Positions 34,244 to 44,172 of a stretch of DNA of 64,000 nt are shown here, piece by piece. Position 1 is the first letter of the stretch, and every line of letters starts with the position of its first letter. This DNA is from an uncultured Pseudohongiella sp. GTDB taxonomy: Bacteria; Pseudomonadota; Gammaproteobacteria; Pseudomonadales; Pseudohongiellaceae. The stretch lies in contig CACAEJ010000001.1 in the NCBI GenBank assembly GCA_902531515.1, forward strand, positions 62,001 through 126,000, read 5' to 3'. The position numbers were made by a program, and so were the translations under genes. The notes beneath the pieces are model-generated. The model was not told where the DNA came from and did no database searches. It saw nothing but the letters and a program-made list of their open reading frames with translations.

Positions 34244-35095
34244 ATGCTTCAATATCTTAAGCTATGTCAAAGAATCGTTGATGACGGTAAATGGATTCAT
34301 AACAAACGCACTGGTAAAAAGTGCCTCACAGTAATTGATGCGGACATGGTTTATAACGTTTCAGGAAATGAATTCCCATTGATTACTACGAGAAAAAGTT
34401 ATTGGAAAGCGGCTATCGCAGAACTACTCGGATATCTCCGCGGTTACGACAGTGCTTCCGACTTTCGAGTTTTGGGCACAAAGACTTGGGATGCTAATGC
34501 TAATGAAAATTTGTCCTGGCTTCAAAATCCGGCAAGGCGAGGGAAAGATGATATGGGGCGAGTTTACGGTGTCCAGGGGCGGTCCTGGGAAAAACCTGAC
34601 GGAAGCGTTTTAGACCAATTAGCGAAGATTGTGGACAATCTTTCTGCATGTATAGATGATAGAGGTGAAATTCTCACGTTTTATAATCCAGGAGAGTTTG
34701 AGCTGGGTTGCTTGCGGCCTTGTATGCATACCCATACATTTTCGTTAGTCGACGACGAACTCTTTCTCACAAGTTACCAGAGGTCCTGTGACGTTCCTTT
34801 GGGACTAAATTTCAACCAAATACAGGTTTTTACGTTATTAGCGCTCATAGCTCAGATAACCGGCACAAGGCCCGGGAAGGCATTTCATAAAATCGTAAAT
34901 GCGCACATATATGAAGATCAAGTCGCCCTTATGAGAGACGTACAATTACAAAGAAAGCCTTACCCGTCTCCCAAATTGTTGATTAATCCAGATATAAAAT
35001 CTCTAAGTGATATAGAGACTTGGGTGTCCCTTGAAGATTTTGCAATAGAGGGGTACCGACATCATGATGCGATAAATTACCCCTTTTCGGTTTGA
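34244..35095 (+). CDS. thyA: Thymidylate synthase
   Basis: ThyA methylates dUMP with methylene-tetrahydrofolate. The catalytic Cys is in [16 protein letters not shown], and [30 protein letters not shown] and [14 protein letters not shown] are standard. At 283 residues it is slightly longer than the E. coli enzyme (264). The start follows lgt by 21 bases and folA follows by nine, so the substrate-recycling pair is co-transcribed. Confidence 0.96.
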   Translation: MLQYLKLCQRIVDDGKWIHNKRTGKKCLTVIDADMVYNVSGNEFPLITTRKSYWKAAIAELLGYLRGYDSASDFRVLGTKTWDANANENLSWLQNPARRGKDDMGRVYGVQGRSWEKPDGSVLDQLAKIVDNLSACIDDRGEILTFYNPGEFELGCLRPCMHTHTFSLVDDELFLTSYQRSCDVPLGLNFNQIQVFTLLALIAQITGTRPGKAFHKIVNAHIYEDQVALMRDVQLQRKPYPSPKLLINPDIKSLSDIETWVSLEDFAIEGYRHHDAINYPFSV

Positions 35096-35104
35096 GAAAA
35101 GCTT

Positions 35105-35608
35105 ATGAGATTAGCTGTGATATGTGCGATGAGTAAAAATCGGGTGATTGGCAAAGGTAATGGATTGCCTTGGCACCTTCCTGGTGACTTGAGACACTTT
35201 AAGCAAACCACTTTAGGAAGCCCCATTATTATGGGAAGGAAAACATGGGAATCAATTGGGCGTCCTTTGCCTGATCGCACTAACATTATTGTAAGTAGAA
35301 ACAGTGAAACACAATTCGATGGAGTGAAAACTTTCAGCTCACTACCAGAGGCTCTCGAACTAGCCGAAAAGAGTTTAATGAACGCTGATACAAATGAAGT
35401 TTTTGTGATTGGTGGGGCTGAACTCTATAAGGAAGCATTTCCACTAGCCAGCCGTCTTTACTTAACGAGAGTCGATTCAGTTATCGACGGCGATACTTAT
35501 TTAGAAGGATTTGATGAGGCTGATTGGGTAGAAGTTTCAAGAGCACATTTCAATGCTGCCAATAGCGAGGGACATAACTACAGTATTTGTGTTTTGGATA
35601 GACGATGA
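35105..35608 (+). CDS. folA: Dihydrofolate reductase
   Basis: FolA regenerates tetrahydrofolate from the dihydrofolate made by ThyA. RVIGKGNGLPWHLPGDLRHFK contains the substrate-binding Asp, and PIIMGRKTWESIGRPLP the NADPH-binding loop; GGAELYKEAFP is the conserved C-terminal segment. Length 167. It is the last gene of the lgt-thyA-folA unit. Confidence 0.96.
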   Translation: MRLAVICAMSKNRVIGKGNGLPWHLPGDLRHFKQTTLGSPIIMGRKTWESIGRPLPDRTNIIVSRNSETQFDGVKTFSSLPEALELAEKSLMNADTNEVFVIGGAELYKEAFPLASRLYLTRVDSVIDGDTYLEGFDEADWVEVSRAHFNAANSEGHNYSICVLDRR

Positions 35609-35684
35609 AACGTTCGTTAACCGTCTTCAGTAGAAAATTACTGTCTAGTAAAGTACCTGCAAAAATTAAAAAATCGACTCTTTT

Positions 35685-36845
35685 TCAATTAGATTTTAAG
35701 CAATAATCCGAAACTAACTTACGCAAAACATCTATGGTGGGCCTGATCATTTCTATTGACATGTATTCGTCTGGCTTATGAGCTTGATCTATATTTCCTG
35801 GTCCCATAATTATCGTATCCATACCTAGATCGCGTAAAAATGGACCTTCAGTTCCAAAACCAACAGTTACTCCATTATGGCCAGTAAGAGTCTCAGCAGC
35901 TTTCAAGAGTTTGCTATTCTCTTCAGCGAAAAAGGCAGGTATCCCTGTAAAAATTTGATTCATCTCAAAGTTTAGGTTCAGAGGCTCAGTTATTTTCTTT
36001 AATCTAGTTTTTATATCAGTCCTTACCGAATCTACATTCATCCCGGGGGTCAGCCTTACATCAAATTTAAGTTCACATTCACCGCATATTCGATTTGGGT
36101 TATCTCCGCCATGAATGCATCCGAGATTTAATGTTGGCTGGGGCACAGAGAAGAGGTTTGAACTATATTTCTCTCGTAGTTCATCTCTATACAGTATTAA
36201 ATCTGTGATAACTTTGTGCATTCCATCCAGGGCGTTTACTCCCAGAGTTGGGTCTGATGAATGACCGCTTTTCCCAATTAAGCGGATAGAGTCCATCATC
36301 ATTCCTTTGTGTGCCTTTACTGGTTGTAGGCCAGTCGGCTCACCAATAATGGCAGCTCTTGCAACTGGACGACCTATTTCTGCGATAGTTCTAGCTCCTT
36401 GCATTGAGGTCTCTTCATCGGCGGTTGCAAGTATAATCAAGGGCTCCTTGAATGTTTCTCTGAGTAAAGGTTTTACACTTTCTAAAACTATTGGGAAAAA
36501 ACCTTTCATATCTGTGATACCTAGCCCATATATTCTTCCCTCAGATTCCGAAGCTCTAAAAGGATCAAATGTCCATAGTTTTTCGTCAAATGGGACGGTA
36601 TCCGTATGGCCAGATAAAACCAAACCTCCAGGGCCATTCCCATAGGTTGCTATTAGGTTAAGTTTATTACTATTTATATCGCAAGTTATGATTTCGCAGG
36701 AAAAGCCTAATGAATCGAAAGAATTTGCCAGGAACTCTATGACTTCTTTATTGCTCGTGTCCAATTTCGGAATAGCAGAACTTACGCTAGGTAGGCTTAC
36801 AATAGCGTTAAATTGTGACATTAAGTTTTTAACTTCGATTGACAT
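35685..36845 (-). CDS. argE: Acetylornithine deacetylase
   Basis: This M20-family di-zinc hydrolase makes ornithine from N-acetylornithine in arginine synthesis. Metal-site and catalytic stretches are LVLSGHTDTVPF, YGLGITDMKGF, ATADEETSMQGAR and IGEPTGLQPVKAHKG. Length 386 fits ArgE; dapE would be shorter on the substrate loop, and ArgE is the better match. It begins 16 bases after phhB, in a long minus-strand run of genes. Confidence 0.9.
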   Translation of the reverse strand: MSIEVKNLMSQFNAIVSLPSVSSAIPKLDTSNKEVIEFLANSFDSLGFSCEIITCDINSNKLNLIATYGNGPGGLVLSGHTDTVPFDEKLWTFDPFRASESEGRIYGLGITDMKGFFPIVLESVKPLLRETFKEPLIILATADEETSMQGARTIAEIGRPVARAAIIGEPTGLQPVKAHKGMMMDSIRLIGKSGHSSDPTLGVNALDGMHKVITDLILYRDELREKYSSNLFSVPQPTLNLGCIHGGDNPNRICGECELKFDVRLTPGMNVDSVRTDIKTRLKKITEPLNLNFEMNQIFTGIPAFFAEENSKLLKAAETLTGHNGVTVGFGTEGPFLRDLGMDTIIMGPGNIDQAHKPDEYMSIEMIRPTIDVLRKLVSDYCLKSN

Positions 36846-36861
36846 AATAAACTCTTAGAAA

Positions 36862-37206
36862 TCATTCAACAGACTTTGCTATTGCATCTGTTTTAGCCGC
36901 CATTATAAAGTCATTAAGATGGAGACCGCTAATCGTGTGAGTCCACCAAAAAACGTTAACCTTACCCCATTCTGTGACTAATTTTGGATGGTGATTTTGC
37001 TCATCCGCTAAAACAGCAATTTTCGATGCGAACTCAAACGCGTCTTTATATCTCTCAAATTTGAATTCGCGCGTCAGCATATACCCAAACTCATGAGTGG
37101 TCCTCGTCCATAGAGGTATATATTGTAATAAATTGTCAGTCTCACTATCAGAAACTGAGGGCGATCCGACCTTGCAGTCATAGCAAGACATCTTTTCTAA
37201 TTCCAT
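36862..37206 (-). CDS. phhB: 4a-hydroxytetrahydrobiopterin dehydratase (PhhB/PCD-type)
   Basis: The protein is 114 residues long. It has EFKFERYKDAFEFASKIAVL, DEQNHHPKLVTEWGKVNVFWWTH and the core His-His-Pro motif of pterin-4a-carbinolamine dehydratases. It recycles the pterin cofactor of phenylalanine hydroxylase or acts as a dimerisation cofactor. No phhA is in this window. The stop lies 16 bases from argE; it begins two bases after hemW ends. Confidence 0.9.
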   Translation of the reverse strand: MELEKMSCYDCKVGSPSVSDSETDNLLQYIPLWTRTTHEFGYMLTREFKFERYKDAFEFASKIAVLADEQNHHPKLVTEWGKVNVFWWTHTISGLHLNDFIMAAKTDAIAKSVE

Positions 37207-37208
37207 AA

Positions 37209-38366
37209 CTATAAAAATTCCCCTAGTAGGGTATTGAGAAATCGATACCCTTTTCTCGTGGCTGAGTAAAAAGTTTCTTTCTCGATAAAATTGATTTCAA
37301 TGAGCCCATCTTCAATAAGATTTGAAACCTTGTTAGATATTATTGAAAATTCATTACCGGTCCTTGATTCAAATAAACTCCGACTAAAACCTTGTTTCAA
37401 CCTGAGTGCATTCATAAGAAACTCAATGGTCCTCTCCCCGGAAGATATCTCATGCAAATGCGTCACTGAGTTTAGAGTTTGACCCATATAATGATTCGGT
37501 CTCGTGGGCTTTTTAGTTCTTATTAACTTGTTCTCGAGTGGAAAGGTCAACTTACCATGAGCACCAGAGCCAATGCCAAGATAATCTCCAAAGCTCCAAT
37601 AGTTATGATTATGAGAGGATTTCATAGAATTTTGAGTGAATGCCGAGACCTCATATTGAGAAAAGTTACTATCAGTCAATATTTTCATACCTTCTTCAAG
37701 AATACTATCTTGGATAGTGTCTTTCGGTAATTTAGGAGGGTAGCTATAGAAATAAGTATTTGGCTCAATTGTTAATTGATACCAACTTATGTGCGATGGT
37801 CCTTGCTCAACGGCAATTCGTAAATCTCTGATTGCTGCCTCTGTCGACTGGTCAGGTAGGCCATGCATTATATCTAGATTGATGTTCTCAAATCCCACGG
37901 ATTTCGCTACTTCAATTGCCCTTATTGCATCTCCGCTGTTATGGATTCGTCCAAGTTTCGAGAGGTGTGTATCGTTAAAGCTCTGAACACCTATCGATAA
38001 GCGGTTTATACCAGCTTCGATGTAGGAGTGGAATTTTTCGCTATCCACGGCCCCGGGGTTCGCTTCAATGGTGATCTCTATATTTTTATTGAAATTCAGG
38101 TGATTTCTAATGCCGGCTAAAAGAAAACGAAAAGAGTCCCCTTTGAATAAGCTTGGGGTACCTCCTCCAATAAAAATCGATTGCAGTTCTCTTTCGTTAT
38201 CATTCAGCCTGTTGAACTCGATCAAGAAATCATCGTAGAGTTTGTCTTTGTAGTTGTCTTCGTCGAAAGCTCCTTCAAACTGGTGTGAGTTAAAATCACA
38301 GTAAGGACACTTTTTTATGCACCACGGAATGTGGATATAAAGGCTTAGAGGAGGTTGTTCCAACAT
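37209..38366 (-). CDS. hemW: Radical SAM protein HemW (haem chaperone)
   Basis: The radical-SAM cluster motif CIKKCPYCDF is close to the N terminus, followed by FIGGGTPSLF, EANPGAVD, GINRLSIGVQSF and DIMHGLPDQS. This matches HemW, formerly called oxygen-independent coproporphyrinogen oxidase-like, which carries haem to target enzymes. The track starts at 38444; I use the ATG at 38366 (MLEQPPLSLYIHIPW), giving 385 residues. This overlaps the rdgB 3' end by 22 bases, indicating coupling. Confidence 0.92.
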   Translation of the reverse strand: MLEQPPLSLYIHIPWCIKKCPYCDFNSHQFEGAFDEDNYKDKLYDDFLIEFNRLNDNERELQSIFIGGGTPSLFKGDSFRFLLAGIRNHLNFNKNIEITIEANPGAVDSEKFHSYIEAGINRLSIGVQSFNDTHLSKLGRIHNSGDAIRAIEVAKSVGFENINLDIMHGLPDQSTEAAIRDLRIAVEQGPSHISWYQLTIEPNTYFYSYPPKLPKDTIQDSILEEGMKILTDSNFSQYEVSAFTQNSMKSSHNHNYWSFGDYLGIGSGAHGKLTFPLENKLIRTKKPTRPNHYMGQTLNSVTHLHEISSGERTIEFLMNALRLKQGFSRSLFESRTGNEFSIISNKVSNLIEDGLIEINFIEKETFYSATRKGYRFLNTLLGEFL

Positions 38367-38947
38367 TTTATAAACTGACGTAGCGCCTGACCTCGGTGAC
38401 TTAAAGAATTCTTGATTTTGGGATCGAGTTCGGCTGATGTACATTTATGAGAAGGCACATAAAACAAAGGGTCGTAACCGAAACCGTTAACGCCTGACGT
38501 GCTGGTTAGAATTCGCCCTTCCCATACGCCGCTGCATATTATAGGTGTTGGATCTTTTTTATGTCTTAAAAAAACTATTACGCAATGAAATCTAGCGGAC
38601 CTTTTATTTTCCGGCACTTTGTCCAATGAGGCTAATAATTTTGAGTTATTTGCGGCATCACTATTTTTTCCTTCAATTCCAGCATAGCGTGCTGAGAATA
38701 CACCAGGCTTGCCGTGCAAAGCATCGACTTCTATACCGGAATCGTCAGCAATGCTGGGTAGCCCTGTCTTAGTGCTTGCGTGTCGCGCTTTGATCAAAGC
38801 GTTCTCAACGAAAGTGCAGCCAGTCTCCTCGGCATCTACTAGGCCAAATTCAGATTGAGCTATTAAGTCAGCATCTGGCAACTCCAGTATTGACCTAAAC
38901 TCTTTGAGCTTACCTTGATTGCTACTGGCAAGCACTATACGACTCAT
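38345..38947 (-). CDS. rdgB: XTP/dITP diphosphatase
   Basis: RdgB cleans non-canonical purine triphosphates from the nucleotide pool. LASSNQGKLKEF opens the protein; ADDSGIEVDALHGKPGVFSARYAG is the catalytic stretch, and GFGYDPLF with KNSLSHRGQALR closes it. Length 200. Its ATG overlaps the metW stop by four bases, and its end overlaps hemW. Confidence 0.94.
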   Translation of the reverse strand: MSRIVLASSNQGKLKEFRSILELPDADLIAQSEFGLVDAEETGCTFVENALIKARHASTKTGLPSIADDSGIEVDALHGKPGVFSARYAGIEGKNSDAANNSKLLASLDKVPENKRSARFHCVIVFLRHKKDPTPIICSGVWEGRILTSTSGVNGFGYDPLFYVPSHKCTSAELDPKIKNSLSHRGQALRQFIKCWNNLL

Positions 38948-39552
38948 TGATCTCTAATCTTATTGCGAGTTAGATGGTAAATTGCCGTTTCTCCCAATAA
39001 ATTGGGTAGTATTCCAACGCCCCAACCTCTTTTGTGCTTCGAGTCGACTACCATTCGTGTCAATACTTCAATGTCCTTATTGGCACAAAGCTCATCAAAA
39101 TCTTTTACAGTACAAAAATGTATGTTTGGAGTGTCATACCACTGGTAGGGCATAAATTTTGAAACCGGCATCCTTCCTTTAGATGCAAGGTAAATTCGAC
39201 TTCTCCAGTTTCCAAAATTAGGGAAGGTCACGATACCCCTCTTCCCTATACGCAGCATCTCGTCGATCAATTCATCAGGGCTACTGAGAGCTTGCAACGT
39301 TTGAGTTAGCACTACAGTATCAAAGCTGTCAGTTTCAAAATTTGAAAGTCCCTTATCTAGATTTTGTTCGATAACATTTACGCCATTTTTAATACACTGC
39401 TGTATGTTAGTTGCGTCAATTTCAAGGCCTATTGACTCTACTCTTTTTGCCTCCTTTAAAAGTGTAAGTAGTGTCCCATCACCACACCCTAAGTCTAGAA
39501 CTCTGGTTTCGGGTTCTATCCATTTTTGAATTATCTCTAGGTCAGGGCGCAT
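38944..39552 (-). CDS. metW: Methionine biosynthesis protein MetW
   Basis: A class I SAM-methyltransferase-like fold ([15 protein letters not shown]) with [20 protein letters not shown] and [10 protein letters not shown] is typical of MetW. It works with MetX in many gammaproteobacteria, where the pair is required for the homoserine acylation step; its own reaction is not settled. It overlaps metX by 11 bases and rdgB by four. Confidence 0.92.
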   Translation of the reverse strand: MRPDLEIIQKWIEPETRVLDLGCGDGTLLTLLKEAKRVESIGLEIDATNIQQCIKNGVNVIEQNLDKGLSNFETDSFDTVVLTQTLQALSSPDELIDEMLRIGKRGIVTFPNFGNWRSRIYLASKGRMPVSKFMPYQWYDTPNIHFCTVKDFDELCANKDIEVLTRMVVDSKHKRGWGVGILPNLLGETAIYHLTRNKIRDQ

Positions 39553-40741
39553 TGTCTTTTATCTCGTCATACATTCGATACAAATATGATTTTAAAGCGC
39601 TTGTGTATCGAGGTATAGGCATTAAGAATGCATCGTGACCTTGATCTGCTTCTATCTCTAAGTAACTAACTTCTTTTCGTGTGTTTAATAAAGCGTTCAC
39701 TATCTCTCTGGAGCGCTCTGGGGGGAAGCGCCAATCAGTACTAAATGAAACGAGTAAGAATTTACATTTAGAAGCAGAAAAAGCTTTGCTTAAATCGCCA
39801 TTAAAATCGAAAGAGGGATCAAAGTAATCAAGCGCTTTGGTCATCAGTAGATATGTATTTGCATCAAAGTTCTTGGAAAAGCGCTCACCCTGATAGTGTA
39901 AATAACTTTCGACCTGAAAATCTACATTAAAGCCAAAGCTTAATGTGCCTGCTCTTAAGTCTCTCCCAAAATTGTCTCCCTCTTTTTCAAAATCAGAGAC
40001 AGTCTTGCCAAATTTTGCGCGCATCGCGCTATCTGACAGATACGTGATATGTCCGACCATACGAGCTAAGGTTAGACCTCTTTTCGGATAGGTGCCTTTA
40101 TCTAGGTAGTGGCCTTTGCAGAAATCGGGATCATTGGTGATTGACTGGCGCGCTACTTCATTGAAAGCAATATTCTGAGCTGAAAGTTTTGGCGCCGCTG
40201 CGATACAAATCGCACTATGCAATCGCTCTGGGTAACTGATTGCCCACTTTAGTACTTGCATTCCTCCCAAACTTCCGCCAATTACTGCTGCCCACTTAGA
40301 AATCTTAAGTTTATCAGCCAGCATTGCTTGACTATTAACCCAATCGTCTACAGTCACCACGGGGAAATCTGGACCAAAGAATTTGCCTGTTTCAGGCTTA
40401 ATTGAGGCCGGCCCAGTACTCCCTGCACAACCTCCTAGATTATTTGGGCAAACCACAAAGAAAATATTTGTATCTATTACTTTTCCGGGCCCAATGCATG
40501 CGTCCCACCATCCGGCTTTTTTGTCCTCTGAGGAGTGAAATCCGGCGGCATGGTGATCTCCGCTGAGGGCGTGGCACACTAGTATGGCATTCGATCGGTT
40601 TGTGTTGAGCTTACCATAGGTTTCAAAAACTAAATCAAAATTAGGTAAGACCTTACCACTCCTCAAATGGAGAGGACTGCCGAAGTGGAATTTCTGCGGC
40701 TTAACAATCCCTACAGAATTTTTTAATAAAGACTCATTCAT
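39542..40741 (-). CDS. metX: Homoserine O-acyltransferase MetX
   Basis: An alpha/beta hydrolase with nucleophile elbow [14 protein letters not shown] activates homoserine for methionine synthesis. [11 protein letters not shown] and [14 protein letters not shown] are early conserved blocks and [12 protein letters not shown] holds the catalytic His. The acyl donor may be acetyl- or succinyl-CoA; MetX with MetW in gammaproteobacteria is often a succinyltransferase, and sequence alone does not decide. It is followed by metW with an 11-base overlap. Confidence 0.93.
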   Translation of the reverse strand: MNESLLKNSVGIVKPQKFHFGSPLHLRSGKVLPNFDLVFETYGKLNTNRSNAILVCHALSGDHHAAGFHSSEDKKAGWWDACIGPGKVIDTNIFFVVCPNNLGGCAGSTGPASIKPETGKFFGPDFPVVTVDDWVNSQAMLADKLKISKWAAVIGGSLGGMQVLKWAISYPERLHSAICIAAAPKLSAQNIAFNEVARQSITNDPDFCKGHYLDKGTYPKRGLTLARMVGHITYLSDSAMRAKFGKTVSDFEKEGDNFGRDLRAGTLSFGFNVDFQVESYLHYQGERFSKNFDANTYLLMTKALDYFDPSFDFNGDLSKAFSASKCKFLLVSFSTDWRFPPERSREIVNALLNTRKEVSYLEIEADQGHDAFLMPIPRYTSALKSYLYRMYDEIKDNAP

Positions 40742-40794
40742 CGTATTGAATTTTATGCTCTATTGCATTCTCTTTTTAATTTAAGGAGAATTTT

Positions 40795-41427
40795 CTACAG
40801 GCCAATTACTAAATCACCAATTCGCTTAACTGTGTTTCCCAACGCTATTTGCTCGTTAACACCAAATGATTGATAAATAAAGTTACGAATCAAGCCAATG
40901 ATTAGAAAGATGAATATTGGCGAAAAATCTAATCCTCCCATAGGAGGAATTATCCGTCTGACAGGCGACATTATTGGCTCCGTTATCTGCCAAACTAATA
41001 ATAGTATTGGATGAGGGTTCATGTTGCCTGAAAACATCATGACAAATGACATGACAATCGATGCTATGAGTGCATAATAATAGAACAAGATAATGAAATT
41101 CAATACTCCGATAAAACTCCAAGTAACAATGAAACTTAACGACGGGATAGCACTAAAATAAAGAAAAAAAGTTACAGAGATGGCAACAAACTGAACGACG
41201 AACGCAAGGAATAAACTTGAAAAATCAATACCTCTATAGCCAGGGATAAAGCTTCTAAATAGTCTTACCATTGGATCAGTAGCTTTAAAGACAGCTTGAG
41301 ATATGGGGTTATAGAAGTCAGCTTTTGCTACTTGTAAAAGAAACCTAGCGACTACGAATAGCAGATAGAGACCTGCAATTGTGTTAAATATCTGTGCTAC
41401 CGCATTTCCTGCTTGTCCCATAGTCAA
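40795..41427 (-). CDS. yggT: YggT family membrane protein
   Basis: Two repeats of the YGGT domain are visible, each with PMVRLFRSFIPGYRGIDFSSLFLA or PIMSPVRRIIPPMGGLDFSPIFIFL. About four to six membrane segments. The family is found next to proC in most gammaproteobacteria; its role in membrane or osmotic/potassium biology is not established. It starts seven bases after proC ends. Confidence 0.9.
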   Translation of the reverse strand: MTMGQAGNAVAQIFNTIAGLYLLFVVARFLLQVAKADFYNPISQAVFKATDPMVRLFRSFIPGYRGIDFSSLFLAFVVQFVAISVTFFLYFSAIPSLSFIVTWSFIGVLNFIILFYYYALIASIVMSFVMMFSGNMNPHPILLLVWQITEPIMSPVRRIIPPMGGLDFSPIFIFLIIGLIRNFIYQSFGVNEQIALGNTVKRIGDLVIGL

Positions 41428-41433
41428 TTCTCG

Positions 41434-42249
41434 CTAATTGGAAAAATCCTCCGATAGCTCAAGCGAACGGTCTTTGGCGGCAATGAGAGCATTGCGCACT
41501 AATCCTCTTAAGTTACCAGCTTCAAACTCGTCAACTGCCCTTTCAGTCGTTCCCCCTGGAGAGGTTACTTTCTTTCGTAAGGCAACGACCGAATCTTCGG
41601 CATTTCGAGCAAGTTGAGATGCACCAATAGCTGTTTGATAGACAAGATTCTTTGCTACCTCTTGTTCTAAACCCAGTTCTTGAGCAACTTCTTGCATAGC
41701 TTCCATTAGCAAAAAGAAGTATGCGGGTCCGCTGCCTGACAATGCAGTGACAGTGTCAATATCTTCTTCATTGCTCAGCCAAGCAGTTAGCCCTACCGCA
41801 TCCATGATCGACTGTGCTAATTCCTTTTGACGATTATTTACGAGATTATTTGCAAATAAACCTGTTGCCCCCTCACCAATTAAGGCGGGCGTATTTGGCA
41901 TGCATCTGACAATAGCACTTTTGCTATTTAACCAATTTTCTAGCTGAGTAGTTCTAATTCCAGCTGCTACCGAAATTATGAGTTGAGATGCACGAATATC
42001 TGCAATTTCTAGACAAACGACCTTCATTACTTGCGGTTTTACCGCTAAAACTAGAACTTCAGCAAAAGTGCATACCTCAGTTGTTGTCGCTGGCTTTATG
42101 CTGGTTTCATCCGTAAGGGTTTCTAGCTTGCTTTGATCTATATCTGTAACAAAAATAGAACTCGGTTTCTTGCCGGCCTCAATTAAGCCCCGAACAATGC
42201 TACTGGCCATGTTGCCAGCACCTATGAAACCGATCACTGTCTCTTTCAA
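41434..42249 (-). CDS. proC: Pyrroline-5-carboxylate reductase
   Basis: This is the NAD(P)H-dependent last step of proline synthesis. IGFIGAGNMASSIVRGLIEAG is the nucleotide fold, VLAVKPQVM and RCMPNTPALIGEG are conserved, and LSGSGPAYFFLLMEAM with SPGGTTERAV completes the C-terminal domain. Length 271. It lies between yggS and yggT on the same strand. Confidence 0.95.
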   Translation of the reverse strand: MKETVIGFIGAGNMASSIVRGLIEAGKKPSSIFVTDIDQSKLETLTDETSIKPATTTEVCTFAEVLVLAVKPQVMKVVCLEIADIRASQLIISVAAGIRTTQLENWLNSKSAIVRCMPNTPALIGEGATGLFANNLVNNRQKELAQSIMDAVGLTAWLSNEEDIDTVTALSGSGPAYFFLLMEAMQEVAQELGLEQEVAKNLVYQTAIGASQLARNAEDSVVALRKKVTSPGGTTERAVDEFEAGNLRGLVRNALIAAKDRSLELSEDFSN

Positions 42250-42334
42250 ACTAGCTCCGTTTATTTATCGAAGAAAAAAATCTAATTCATACCGATCTAT
42301 TCTATCTCATTAAACTCTGTCAGGATAATCTGAT

Positions 42335-43018
42335 TCATAATCTAGCGCCAAAAAGTGCAGTACCAAGCCGAACCATAGTGGACCCTTCGGCTATAGCAGC
42401 CTCAAAATCATCGCTCATTCCCATAGATAAAATGTCGATGCTGGGATGATTAGTTTTAAGAGCATTAAATTCTCTCAATAGTTTTCGGAAGTTTTTTCTC
42501 TGGAGTTGAAAATCTGGCTGTGGGGCCGGTATTGCCATTAGCCCTCTCAATTTTAAATTCGGTAATTCTTCAACAAGTTCACAAAGCTCCCTAGCTTGGT
42601 TTATAGGCACACCAGATTTAGTTTCTTCGCCAGAGAGGTTAACTTGCACGCAAACATTCAAGGCACTCAAGGTATTGCCTCGATGCTCATTTAATTTCAC
42701 GGCTATTTTTTCTCGATCTAAGCTTTGGATCCAATCAAAACTCTGCGCGATTTCTCGTGTTTTATTTGACTGTATTGATCCGATAAAATGCCATTTGAGG
42801 TTTAATTCTCTTAGCCTCTCTATTTTTTCCATAGCTTCTTGGAAGTAGTTCTCCCCAAAGTGCGAGATTCCCAAACTCGCAGCTTTTACAATTTCCTCAG
42901 GTGGTTTCTTCTTGCTAACTGCCAATAAAGAAACGGAGCCCTTAGGGCGACCATATTTAGCCTCTAATTCATAAATTTTTGAAATACTGGATGCAATGGG
43001 CTCCATTTTTTTGACCAC
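42335..43018 (-). CDS. yggS: PLP homeostasis protein (YggS/PROSC)
   Basis: A TIM-barrel PLP-binding protein without catalysis that buffers vitamin B6. LLAVSKKKPPEEIVKA holds the PLP lysine; ISHFGENYFQEAMEKI and WHFIGSIQSNK follow, and LSMGMSDDFEAAIAEGSTMVRLGTALFG closes. Length 227. Gene neighbours proC and yggT are as expected; a pilT gene, its usual upstream neighbour in Pseudomonas, is absent. Confidence 0.94.
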   Translation of the reverse strand: MVKKMEPIASSISKIYELEAKYGRPKGSVSLLAVSKKKPPEEIVKAASLGISHFGENYFQEAMEKIERLRELNLKWHFIGSIQSNKTREIAQSFDWIQSLDREKIAVKLNEHRGNTLSALNVCVQVNLSGEETKSGVPINQARELCELVEELPNLKLRGLMAIPAPQPDFQLQRKNFRKLLREFNALKTNHPSIDILSMGMSDDFEAAIAEGSTMVRLGTALFGARL

Positions 43019-43103
43019 TATTTAATTGTTGTGTTAAATGAATCTATTAAAGTATCTTCAGACAATTAACTTGGTTATTTATCTTATTAAATTACCCGCT
43101 TTA

Positions 43104-43565
43104 TTAATCAGTTACTTTTTTATTATATTCAGCTAACCAGGTCTCCAAAATAATCTGAGCGGCAATATCATCTAAGCCTGCGTCACACGTTTTTCTTCTA
43201 TTTTCGTTCTTAAGCTTTTCCTCAGCAGCTTTAGATGAAAATCTTTCATCAATCCCAAAAGTAGGAATATTAAACCGGCCATTGAGGCGGTTTGCAAACT
43301 TTGATGCTCTTCGTAGAAGTTCACTTTCAGACCCATCCAAATTATATGGTAGTCCCACAATCAAGAAGTCAGGTTTCCAGGTTTTTATAAGATTAGCGAC
43401 TATATCCCAATTTGGTACTCCATCTTTTGCTGGTATAACGGTTACCGCCTCAGTAGTTGACGTGATACTTTGTCCGAAGGCAATCCCTATTCTTTGTGTG
43501 CCGTAGTCGAACGATAAGGCCGTCACTGGTATAGAGCAATCGGCAGGCAAAATTCTCGTAGTCAT
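43104..43565 (-). CDS. ruvX: Holliday-junction-resolvase-like protein RuvX/YqgF
   Basis: An RNase H-like fold with SFDYGTQRIGIAFGQSIT at the N terminus, DFLIVGLPYNLDGSES and IPTFGIDERFSSKAAEE. The YqgF family takes part in 16S rRNA 5' processing. The track begins at 43622; the ATG at 43565 (MTTRILPADC) gives 153 residues and lies 13 bases after the yqgE stop. It is followed at 85 bases by yggS. Confidence 0.9.
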   Translation of the reverse strand: MTTRILPADCSIPVTALSFDYGTQRIGIAFGQSITSTTEAVTVIPAKDGVPNWDIVANLIKTWKPDFLIVGLPYNLDGSESELLRRASKFANRLNGRFNIPTFGIDERFSSKAAEEKLKNENRRKTCDAGLDDIAAQIILETWLAEYNKKVTD

Positions 43566-43578
43566 AGTAAAATTAAAA

Positions 43579-44160
43579 TTATGAATGTCCAGCTTCTTGA
43601 GGCAACCGTCGAATATTAACACCCAAGATGTCTGCCGCCTCAGTTAATTTAGAGGAATGGCTTTGCGAGAAAATTAATTCAGAATTTGCTGGAACTGTAA
43701 GCCATGAATTTTTTATTATTTCCTGTTCGAGCTGTCCAGCTTCCCAGCCAGCACATCCTAACGCAATCAGATAATTCTTTGGCCCTTTACCTCTAGCTAT
43801 ATCTTGTAAAATAGTTCTTGAAGTACATATTTTTATTTCTGGTGTAACATTTATCGACGATTCCCATTCATCCAAAGAGTCGTGAATAATAAAGCCTTTG
43901 TCTCTTTCAACAGGCCCGCCAGAAAGCACTTGGCGCTTAATAGTCATCTGTTGCTGCTCCACTTTGTAATCTATTTCCAACTCGTCGAAAATATCCACCT
44001 CCCTTAACAGAAGGGGTTTGTTTATAACTATTCCGATCGCTCCGTCCTCATTGTGCTTCCAAAGATATGTGACTGTGTCTGCAAAATAGGAGCCTTCTAG
44101 TTGAGGCATCGCTATGAGAAATTGATTTTCGAGTGAGTTAGTATTGATTTTTTCTGTCAT
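43579..44160 (-). CDS. algH: YqgE/AlgH family protein
   Basis: The protein begins LENQFLIAMPQLEGSYFADTVTYLWKHNEDGAIGIVINKP, the family signature, and has VLSGGPVERDKGFIIHD and ALGCAGWEAGQLEQEI. The structure is known in the family; function is not, although it is named for an effect on alginate in Pseudomonas. It lies between the TonB-like gene and ruvX, as in Pseudomonas. Confidence 0.93.
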   Translation of the reverse strand: MTEKINTNSLENQFLIAMPQLEGSYFADTVTYLWKHNEDGAIGIVINKPLLLREVDIFDELEIDYKVEQQQMTIKRQVLSGGPVERDKGFIIHDSLDEWESSINVTPEIKICTSRTILQDIARGKGPKNYLIALGCAGWEAGQLEQEIIKNSWLTVPANSELIFSQSHSSKLTEAADILGVNIRRLPQEAGHS

Positions 44161-44172
44161 TGAATAATTTAT

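Noticed and set aside
38367-38444. hemW start at 38444
   Set aside because: The extra 26 residues are encoded within rdgB and unlike HemW; the ATG at 38366 gives MLEQPPLSLYIHIPWC.
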